Below, piece after piece: positions 12,781-23,614 of a stretch of 64,000 nucleotides of DNA (positions are counted from its first letter, which is position 1; each line of letters starts with the position of its first letter). Source of the DNA: Phymorhynchus buccinoides (Eukaryota > Mollusca > Gastropoda > Neogastropoda > Raphitomidae); contig CM065711.1 in NCBI GenBank assembly GCA_017654935.2, forward strand, positions 34,626,056-34,690,055. The letters are read 5' to 3'. The notes under the pieces are model-generated. The model was not told where the DNA came from. It saw only the letters and a program-made list of their open reading frames with translations, and ran no database searches. The translations under genes were made by a program, and so were the position numbers.

Positions 12781-14750
12781 TAGTGGGGGCCGCGTTTTGC
12801 AAACCTTCTTTTACAGTTTGAGGATGACTGGATGAGGTCATATCCTGTCAAGTGGGGTATGACGTCATATCCAGGTATGAAATATTATCCGGTCATGTGA
12901 CTCCTCAAACTGCATAGGTGGTCAAGCCCATTATATCACACAGCAGGAAGTTCATGGAGTCCTCCTTGATTGCCCTGTTGGGGACAGCAGCCCCCAGTGG
13001 CCTTAATATCCGCCTGTAACAACACCCACCCACCCATCTTTCCCTCTTCCCAATCCTCCCCTCTATCCCTCTACCCCCTTCACCACCCCTCCATCCCCCT
13101 CCCCCAGCCCTCTCTCCCCTCAGAACTGTGCTGAAACTTGTTTATCAATCAGGAACTGCTCACTGCTATTTTAAATGCCCCCCTCCCCACCCCCCACCAC
13201 CCATCCTTCTTTCCCCTCACCTTTTTGGCATGAGAGCTGTTTACCCCTATTCATTTGTGAACAATGATCAGCAAACAGAGACTGCCAAGCCCCTCTTCAT
13301 CTTATCTTCAGTCCGAGGAAGAGCTATGCTTGAAACCGGTTACTACTACTTGTCATACTGCAGGATGCGTTACGAATCACACGCAGTCACTCCGGGTACA
13401 ACAGATACTCACGCAATCTAACTCCACTCAATTATACACGGGACTCAAGGTTGCTGGTCACCAAAATAAATTCTCGAACCATTCGAGATAATTACTCATT
13501 TATTATACCAATAGCGCAAATGCATACAAGAGCATGCGCAAGAAGAAACAGGGCCATACCAAATGCAATGTAGGCTCAATAGCCAAACAACACCAAAATC
13601 CAATCATAATCAAAGCCTGTCATAGGTCAGGGTCAAATCCTTTAGTTACAATCAAGTCCACTTTCAATTTATCTTTAGGCCAACAATTACATAATAGTCC
13701 ATTTCCACTGGACTCCATATGACTCACCCTGAATCCTTCAACATCATCTTGTGGATGCACCCAAAACATCACGAAACTCTTTCAGCCACAAAAAGAAGAC
13801 CAAGTGGCTAGTCACATTATTTTCTCTCTTTTCCTCTATGCCTTTAGCTCCTCTTCCAAGTTACTCACACAATAAAACAACAACACAAATTCAATGAATG
13901 GTGAGCGAAATTTACATGGTGACCCTAAAATTATTAAAAGAAAAAGGAGGTCTAGCCTCTTACCATTATTTAATCCCAAACTACTGAATTCCTAAACAAA
14001 CAAAAACAGGTATGAAAGATTGTCTATCAACTATCCTATTACAAACCTACAAACTAATTCCTAAAATCTTTCACTCACCAAAAAACCCCACATCACCAGG
14101 AACAAAGAAGAAGAAGAAGATCTTATTGGGTCAACCTCAGTACGGAAAAGTGAAGTTAAAAGCTCACTGTCAAACTTCAATGATATCTAAACAGTGTTCA
14201 CCTCCAAACAATACACGCTGGATTATCCAATGTGCTCACAAGTTACAAAACCTACCAATCAAAGATATTATTGCATGGCAAGTACAAGTCACACTAAAGA
14301 CATTGCCACACTGGCTATGATTCAATCTCACAAAAAGCAATTCATTCACAAATGGTCCTTCTCCCATTATAATCCAAAGGGTGCTCTCGCACTCACACCT
14401 GACACTACTTCGATTTTCAGGGATCCAACCACCACCCATCAAAGGTCAGCCATTATATCATGTTTCCAGTCAAGAGCATGTCATGTTACATCATATTCAT
14501 TGGCATAATATCTGATCACGTTAGGGTCCGGATATGCGTGTGTCATGTGTCCGCTCATGCGTGTGTCATGTTATGCCATACATGACACACAGTGCATGAC
14601 CACCCATGTAGTTTGAGGTGTCACATGACCGGATATGACGTTATACCGGGACATAACGTCATGCCCCTTGTAACAGGATATGACGTCATCCAGTCATCCT
14701 GAGAATCCTCAAAATGCAAAACAAGGTCTGTAAAACTCGGCCCCCACTAC
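12781..14750. mobile_element. ~2 kb element with ~150 bp terminal inverted repeats, non-autonomous
   Basis: The left end (12781-12930) begins TAGTGGGGGCCG and contains GAGGATGACTGGATGA, two ATGACGTCATATC-like motifs and TCATGTGACNCCTCAAACT. The right end (14595-14750) carries the same motifs in reverse-complement order and ends CGGCCCCCACTA. The interior holds a C-rich pyrimidine tract (13020-13110, 13178-13205). No frame with transposase motifs was found; interior frames of 60-105 codons overlap one another and lack domains. I read it as a non-autonomous DNA element or a long foldback. The superfamily is not determined, because no target duplication could be fixed. Confidence 0.7.
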
Positions 14751-15223
14751 TACTGTGTGTGCTTGTCACTGGTTCTCTGCCAAAGAGATTTGCAGACAGC
14801 TGGTGTTGGGGAAAGTCACACGTGGCCAATGAGTCCCTTTTGCCTGCAGCACTAGAGCCGATGCAAACGCCCCCTAGTCAGAGAGTCATAGTCTTCCGCA
14901 AAAAGTCAGGATATGTTGTACAGTCTTGCAATCTGAATTTCCGGATTAAAAAAAAAGATGGTCATTTAAAAAACAAAATTACATTTTCTGCAAATGTCAT
15001 TATGCCCCTCAAAGAAGGGCTTTTCTAAACAATGGGTTACCACGGAAACTCTTCCTTTCTGGAGCTCTCTGAATCATTGAGGAAAAACAAACAGTAACCT
15101 TAAATGCATTGGATCTTCTTCACAAATGTACAAAACAAATCAAAATGATGGTTTTGATGTTAAAAGTTTTATTAACGATTTTGTGGGTTGCATATTTTTA
15201 GTCTCCATATGTTTATCGTACAG
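14751..15223. other. Sequence upstream of the first recognised receptor exon
   Basis: A 104-codon + frame (14714-15028) begins inside the right inverted repeat of the preceding element, and I do not recognise it. A polypyrimidine-poor stretch with ATTTTTAGTCTCC and TTTATCGTACAG precedes the exon at 15224. No promoter or signal-peptide exon could be identified here. Confidence 0.5.
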
Positions 15224-15717
15224 GCTATGTGCAAGCAGGAGCCTGGGACACATGTGAGGACAGTCGTTTTAAACATTTGTTCATAAGGGTAGAGGGCAGC
15301 TTCACCCTAACAGCACCCACAAACCATGTCATTTTCATAAACCAACCCAAGCGGACAATCCGATCTCTATACTTCTATCCATATTTTGAAACAAACAGGC
15401 CTCTTTTCCCGTCAGGTCTTGGGGCCTATCTCTTCCCTGACTTTCTGAATGGAAGCAAGACAAGTAGCAGGTCGTCAGTATGCATCGTTTACGACGGCAG
15501 CTTTAGATTCAGACTTCGATTTTCTTTCTTCTCGTTTGATCGGAAACCGAGGCAGACCTCGGGTTCACCCGGCAGCAGGTTTGGTCAGTGGAACTGCTCA
15601 CAATGGTCAGGGACTGAGGTGGAGCATCTCTTTCCCTGTGACATGGTGGCCCAGTGTGCGGACTCTGAGGATGAAGCCCCCTGTCCCTACTCCACGGAGA
15701 TGTGTGGGCAACACAAG
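15224..15717 (+). CDS. Receptor exon A: N-terminal ectodomain segment and LDLa-like module
   Basis: The acceptor TTATCGTACAG precedes 15224 and the donor AAG|GTGAGC follows 15717. The exon starts with the last two bases of a codon and ends in phase 0. Its first ~110 residues are a beta-rich segment that could be part of a CUB-type domain; the required early cysteines would be upstream. It ends with a divergent LDLa-like module: [28 protein letters not shown], with the acidic Asp-Ser-Glu-Asp-Glu calcium cluster. The frame runs past the donor for only seven codons, which supports the exon end. Confidence 0.8.
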
Positions 15718-18700
15718 GTGAGCGCACAGGCCTTGTAGTCATGAGAGCGACTTAGACAGTCAACACGGGTGGTAGTACGTAAATTAGGCTAAGCAGCCCA
15801 TCGTGTTGGGAGTTTAGTCTAATTCACATACTTCTACCCCGTGTTGACAGTCTAAGACACACTCGTGGCTACGGGTCCACTGGTTGTCTTTGTTTTGCCT
15901 TGTACTGTTCCCACCATTAGTACTACAGTTAAAATTCAGTCTGTGTCAATTTAGACCTGGTATTGTAGTACCTCCGGCATCTGCTTCGAACACTGAATGG
16001 TGGTTGGAGTGGCTGGTTGATGGTTCGTCTCATATGTGGTCATGTAGCCGAGCGGACGGTCAACCCAACATTCATTCATTCATTCAGGCTGCGTCTCTTT
16101 CTTTCTTTTTTGGGTTGAATGTTTTTTTGCATCTGCTACTTCATCTAGAATGTAGGTAGGTATATGTGATTCTCCTGTCCTTTAAGTTATTGTCTAATCG
16201 CATTTATTCAGCAAGGAATTCAGACCCAAGTTTTATCACTATTCTTCAATCTATTCCAATAAATTGTGGTCCAATTCTTGTGGATTTTTCCTACCCCACC
16301 ACCCACCTCTCTTCCCCTTTCGCCTCCCCCGACCCACATATCATTAACTTACTATTACTATTATTTAGTACTGCTAAGTCTTTTCCCAACGACACAATAG
16401 TTGATGGAACCTATCCCTCCTCCTCGAAATGCTCAACTCAATTATCTAAACAATCGTAGGCTACATCCTCCCCAACTCTCAATCTCAAAGTCTGGTTCTT
16501 TCATTTTCATGACAATAACCTGAGGTTGATCCTAACCCTATCCCATTCCCGAGCAATGGTAGGTTGTTGCTTCTCAGTGAATACATGCAATGCAAACATT
16601 TGGTGTTGGCAGGGAGGGTGTCTAAAATGCTTAGTATTTGGTATATTCTAGTCACAGAGTAATTCGGTCTGATTTCCCCAAGAGAGCGTGTTGCCTCAAG
16701 TGCAGCGCCTACCCATTTTTGGGGGGAAGGGGGAACAGGGTGAGGAGGGGGTGTGGGCAGACTTGGGAAGACTAGCTATCAATTTGGTCATACCAGGCAT
16801 CGGGTTTTCTCCCTTCTCTTACAAACTTCCAACGCCCTTGGGATTTTTATGTGCATACAGCGCACTGGTCAGACTATCTATAAGTCCCCATGTGCAAAGG
16901 ATTCGACGTTCAGTTTGATTTTTCTATTGAAATAGAACGAAAGGGTGAGGCTGGGATTCGCACCTGGGTTACTCACGTTGCAGTCATGCATTTAAATCGG
17001 CAGGCGAACCTCTTAACCACTCTGCCACCTTCCTTGCTTTAAAGACACGGTGAAGGAAAGAATGCTTTCGTTGTTGGTATCAGGTGGAGGTTGGAGGACA
17101 GTGTTACATTTATGGAAGGTCAACCTACGAAAAGCTGAAGATGATACCAGCTGATGCGCACTGCAAAGAACACGGAGCATCACACGCCAGCTGGGAGACC
17201 GCTGAAGAATGGAACCGCGTGGAAAACAGTCTGCAACAGCTTGGAATCCAGGATGTCATCATGCTTGCTTTGAAGTGGACTGGACCACATAGGATGTGAC
17301 TAGAAGATGTGTTTGCTTGGCTGTCGGTCTTGTCTCTGTCTCTCTGGTGTTTCTGTCTCTCTGGTGTTTCTGTCTCTCTGGTGTTCTGTCTCTCTGGAGT
17401 TTCTGTCTCTCTGGTGTCTCTATCTCTCTGGAGTTTCTGTCTCTCTGGTGTTTCTGTCTCTGGAGTTTCTGTCTCTCTGGTGTCTCTGTCTCTCTGGAGT
17501 TTCTGTCTCTCTGGTGTTTCTGTCTCTCTGGAGTTTCTGTCTCTCTGGTGTTTCTGTCTCTCTGGAGTTTCTGTCTCTCTTGTGTTTCTGTCTCTCTGGA
17601 GTTTCTGTCTCTCTGGTGTTTCTGTCTCTCTGGTGTTTCTGTCTCTCTGGTGTCTCTGTCTCTCTGGTGTTTCTGTCTCTCTGGAGTTTCTGTCTCTCTG
17701 GTGTTTCTGTCTCTCTGGTGTTTCTGTCTCTCTTGTGTCTCTGTCTCTCTGTAGTTTCTGTCTCTCTGGTGTTTCTGTCTCTCTGGTGTCTCTGTGTCTC
17801 TGGTTTTTCTGTCTCTCTGGAGTTTCTGTCTCTCTGGTGTTTCTGTCTCTCTGGTGTTTCTGTCTGGTGTTTCTGTCTCTCTCTGGTGTTTCTGTCTCTC
17901 TCATTTGTCTGTCTCTCTGGAGTTTCTGTCTCTCTGGTGTTTCTGTCTCTCTCTCTGTCTCTCTTCTGTCTGGTGTTTCTGTCTCTCTTGCGTTTCTGTC
18001 TGGTGTTTTTGTCTCTCTGGTGTTTCTGTCTCTCTGTCTCTCTGGAGTTTCTGTCTGGTGTTTCTGTCTCTGGTGTTTCTGTCTATCTGGTGTTTCTGTC
18101 TCTCTGGTGTCTCTGTCTCTCTGGTGTCTCTGTCTCTCTGGTGTTTCTGTCTCTCTGGTGTTTCTGTCTTTCTGGTGTTTTTGTCTCTCTGGTGTTTCTG
18201 TCTTTCTGGTGTTTTTGTCTCTCTTGTGTTCTGTCTCTCTGGTGTTTCTGTCTCTCTGGTGTCTCTGTCTATCTGGTGTTTTTGTCTCTCTGGTGTTTCT
18301 GTCTTTCTGGTGTTTTTGTCTCTCTGGTGTCTCTGTCTCTGGAGTTTCTGTCTATCTTGTGTTCTGTCTCTCTGGTGTCTCTGTCTATCTGGTGTTTTTG
18401 TCTCTCTGGTGCCTCTGTCTCTGGAGTTTCTGTCTCTCTTGAGTTTCTGTCTCTCTGGTGTTTCTGTCTCTCTGGTGTCTCTGTATCTCTGGTGTTTTTG
18501 TCTGGTGTTCCTGCCTCTCTGGTGTTTTCCGTGTCTCTTCTGTTTCTGTCTGGAGTTTCTGTCTCTCTGGAGTTTCTGTCTCTCTGGTGTTTCTGTCTCT
18601 ATGGTGTTTCTGTCGCTATGGTGTCTCTGCCTCTCTGGTGTTTCTGTCTGGTGTCTCTGTCTCTCTGGTGTTTTTGTCTCTCTTGTGTCTCTCTCTGTGT

Positions 18701-19358
18701 GGTGTCTCTGTCTCTCTTGGTGCTTCTGTCTCTCTGGTGTTTTTGTCTCTCTGGTGTCTCTCTCTCTCTCTGGTGTCTCTGTCTCTCTTGGTGCTTCTGT
18801 CTCTCTGGTGTTTATGTCCCTTTCCTGTGTTTCTGTCTCTCTGGAGTTTCTGTCTCTTTAGTGTTTCTGTCTCTCTGGTGTCTCTGTCTCTGGTGTTTCT
18901 GTCTCTCTGGTGTCTCTGTCTCTCTGGTGTCTCTGTCTCTCTGGTGTTTCTGTCTCTCTGGTGTTTCTGTCTCTGTCTCTCTGGTGTCTACGTCTCTCTG
19001 GTGTTTCTCTATCTCTGGTGTTTCTGTCTCTCTCGTGTTTCTGTCTCTGTCTCTCTGGTGTCTATGTCTCTCTGGTGTTTCTCTATCTCTGGTGTCTCTG
19101 TCTCTCTGGTGTCTCTGTCTCTCTGGTGTCTCTGTCTCTCTGGTGTCTCTGTCTCTCTGGTGTCTCTGTCTCTCTGGTGTTTATGTCTGGTGTTCTGTCT
19201 CTCTCTCTCTCTCACGGTTGCTGCTTGCCTGACAGTTTTCTGTGCTGCGTGCAAAACTGGATACATTGACTGTTGGCATCATATCAATGTCAGACTTTGA
19301 TATTACAATATACATTAACACTGATAATAGTATATGTGTGTGTATGATTGTGTGTGTG

Positions 19359-19451
<93 letters not shown>

Positions 19452-19551
19452 ATGGGTGTGTGTGTCATGAGTATGTGTGTTTGTGTGTGTGTTGTTGTTC
19501 TTCAGTTTAACGTCCTTAGCCTGAAAGTGATTCAGACAGTATTAACTGAAC

Positions 19552-19590
<39 letters not shown>

Positions 19591-20407
19591 AAGTCAAGTC
19601 AAAGTCATCTTTATTGAGGGCAAAAGAATAAGCTAACAAAGCTCTGTGTGTGTGCGTGTGCGCGTGCATGCGTACGTGCGTGCGCGCGTGCATGCGTACG
19701 TACGTGCGTGCGTGCACGCGATCGCCCATGTGTGGACATTCATGATGCATAGAGTTCATTGGTGACATTTTCGTTCACTTCCAACCCAGGTATTCCCATG
19801 CTTTGAAATGGAACAGCGGAAGTGTCGCTTTCTACATGAACGCATGGTTCACAGGAGCAGCCTTCTTCATCTTCCATCCGTGTGAGGTTCACCACAGTGA
19901 TATCGACTCGTGGCATTTCATCGGCTTTTTGTGCGAGCTGCCCTCTTGGTCAGACTCTGGCAACAACAGTCACACCCTCACAACCTGCACCTCTCCACGC
20001 TCCGTGCCATGGCCCGTTCCACTCACCGCTTGTCCTCTGGGCCACTGGACGCACCAACAATTAGCGTGTGATTCCCGCAGTGCCTGCAGGTCTTTTTCTT
20101 TAAATCTTGAATTTAATGTAAAAACAATTTGCATCCCCCCCCCCCCCCCATCCACCTCATCCACCTTCACTATATTGTTTCTGACGTATTTTCGTGTTTT
20201 CTTTTCTTCTTTTATTTCATTTTTCTTATTTGTTTTCCCTCTTTTTCGCTCTTGTTTCCCTTTTGTTTTCTTTTCTTTCTTTGTTTTGTATTTGTAAATG
20301 TGATCCTGGTGTTTTTTTTATAATTATCTCTCTCTCTCTTTCACTCACCCTCTCTCTTTCTCTCACTCTCTCTCTCTCTCACTCCCTCTCCCCCTCTCTC
20401 TCTCTCA

Positions 20408-20502
<95 letters not shown>

Positions 20503-23500
20503 GTTAGGGAAGATTACTTCCCTTTGTAACTTGGATTGAGGTGAAGTATGTTAACCTTTGTGTATTTTTGATTGATAATGCGTTGTTTGGGACTAAGAAA
20601 AACATAGTATTAATTTGTGCATATATTCAACCCGAAGGTTCTCCCTTATATTCTCATTTTGGTTTAGATATTGGAATTTCTACGTTAGAAGAATGTATGA
20701 CTGACTGTTTGTTGTCTCTGGGCGATGCTGACTTTATCGTATGCGGCGATCTGAATAGTAGAACGGGTAGTTTTTCTCCTGATGTATGTAATGACTCGGT
20801 TGATTCGTTTGTCTCATTAGAAAGTCAACCACCGTGTATGGATCGTTCTTCATGTGATACTGTCTTAAACAATTATGGAAAGTTGTTGTTAAATGTATGT
20901 ACTGCCTTTGACTTGAATATCATGAATGGTCTTTGTCGGGGTGACCAACAATGCTGCCTCACCTATATAGTTGATAGTGGTATCAGCGTCAATGACTATT
21001 TTCTTGTTTCCAATGACTTTTTCTCGCTTTTTTTCAATTCATGTTATATGTTTGTGTCTGAGCGTATTGACTCAGATCATCTACCTGTTGAATTTCATAT
21101 TGATATGTCTTTTGTGCTTAACTGTAAGTCCATACAAAATGAAGTGATTGTGTGTGATAAATTTGTTTGGAACGCTGATTATGCTTTGATTTATAAAAAT
21201 AACTTGTGCGAACCAGATATGCAGGCGTTATTAAAGCTTGCTTTAGAAGCCATTGATGACAATATTAATAGAGCTTTAGGTTTATTTAATGATTATATTA
21301 AAAAGTGTGCTGAATGTATGAACAAACGTATTAAGATAAGAAAGGATATAAAGAACGTGCAGAATCAAAACTGGTTTGACTCTGAATGTAAAGCTGTGAA
21401 AAAGAATGTGCAAAGATTATTGAGATTTTGTGTAAGAACTTTGATGGATACCAATACAGAGAAAGGTAAAGATAGTAAAAAAAGATAAAAATAGAAATAA
21501 GGATAAAACTATGAACAAGATAGATAGGACTAATTTTGTAATTGCTAGAAAGGAATATAAGAATCTTTTAGATCGGAAAAAGAAATTGTATAATAAAAAC
21601 ATGCTTGATAACATGATTAGGTCTCTTGATTCACAACAGGACTTCTGGAAAGCAGTTAATAAAGTCCCCTTCAAAAAGAAACAGCCAAAGCATTCCATAC
21701 CTTTAGAAAAGTGGTACGATTATTTTAGAGATTTATTAGATAAGGATGGTGTGTGTGGTGTGGATGATGGGGTGGATGATGATGGTATGGATGAGAATGA
21801 GCAAATTGCATCTGGTAGCAATGATGATGGCGATGATGGTGATTATTTTAATCGTCCCATTTCTTATGATGAAGTCATGTTTGCCATACGCAAGCTTAAA
21901 AATAACAAAGCTGCAGGCCTGGATCACATTATTAGTGAATTGTTTAAAAATGGTGCTTCTGAGATTATTGCTTTCTTTCTTAAATTTTTCAATACACTTT
22001 TTGACAGTGGTCTTTATCCTGAGAATTGGTCCGAATCTATTATCTTGCCATTATTTAAAAAGGGAAGTATAAATGATCCTAATAATTATAGGGGTATCTC
22101 CTTAGTAGACATTAGTAGTAAACTGTACAGCACTATTATCAACAGAAGATTACAGAACTGGGTTGACTTGAATAACATCACTGGTGAACATCAAGCTGTA
22201 TTCAAAAAAGGATACTCTACTGTAGACCACATGTTTACTCTCCTAGCCTTTATTCAGAAACAGTTTTGTATGAATCGCAAATTTTATGTTGCATTCGTCG
22301 ATTTTCAAAAAGCTTTTGATTCGATTAATAGGAAAATGATGTGGGGAATACTGATTAAAAATGGTGTTAAAGGAAAATTGCTTTGTTGTATCCAGTCTAT
22401 GTATTCGGTAGTATAAAGTAGGATAAGGAATGGGTTTGATTTAACAGACTATATTAATTGTGTAGCTGGTGTAAAGCAAGGGGATGCATGTAGTCCTGTG
22501 CTATTCTCGTTCTTCATCAATGAACTTGCTTTAGATGTTATAAAAAAATGGCCTTCATGGTGCTCTCTTTCCGCAAGGTATGTTAGAATTGTTCATTTTG
22601 TTATTAGCAGACGATGTTCTTTTACTGTCAGAAACAGTGGTAGGATTGCAGCGTCAACTCAATAGTTTATGTAGAGCTGCAAAATCTTTAGAACTTAGGG
22701 TGAATTTAGATAAAAGCAATATTGTTGTGTTTCGAAAGGGGGGTTATCTAGCTGCTAGAGAAAGGTGGACTTATGACGGTGTTGTTATGCCTGTGTTAAA
22801 TGTTTATAAATATTTAGGCATCTTCTTTTCTACACGACTAAGTTTCAATGTGGCTTGCAAAGATCTTGCATGCAGGGCAAAGAATACATTGTTAGCTATT
22901 CTAAAAAGACTTAATGTGTTAAATAATAATTCTCTTGGTTTATTTCTGAAAATATTTGACTCTAAAATTCAACCTATGCTACTCTATGGGGCAGAAATTT
23001 GGGGATTAGAGAATGCGGTTGTGCATTGTGAAGCAGTGCATTTATTTGCATTAAAAAGATTCTTGGGGTTAGATAAACGAGTTTCAAATGACTTAGTCTA
23101 TGGAGAAACTAATCGATACCCATTGTTTATTTGTTCAGCCATAAGATGTGTTAAGTACTGGTTTAAACTACTGTGTATGGAAGATCATAGGTTACCTCGT
23201 AAATCATACGACATGCTGCTGAATCTAGACAATAGAGGGAAGAAAAACTGGGTTTCAAAGGTACGTTTTTTTTATTGAGTATGGCTTTGGGGATGTGTGG
23301 CTGAACCAGGGAGTTGGTAATCAACATTTGTTTTTTCGTATTTTCCGCCAAAGGCTTATTGACTGTAGGTGGCAAATGTGGAATGATCACATTCAAACTA
23401 GTAGTAGATACGATTTTTATAGAAATATTGTTAATTGTGATATACGATGTGTACAGAGTTATTTGAAATTTGACCTTGATATGCATTCAAAGAAATTGTT

Positions 23501-23534
23501 AGTTGTTGTGAACGTTTAGTCTCTGTTCTCTTTT

Positions 23535-23614
<80 letters not shown>

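Noticed and set aside
16041..16075. tRNA-like A-box near TAGCCGAGCGGAC
   Set aside because: No B box or acceptor pairing follows; too short to call.
17307..19232. A 641-codon + frame and a 259-codon - frame (17904-17125)
   Set aside because: Both are translations of a 17 bp minisatellite that lacks stop codons. The repeating residue pattern follows from the DNA period and has no domain content.
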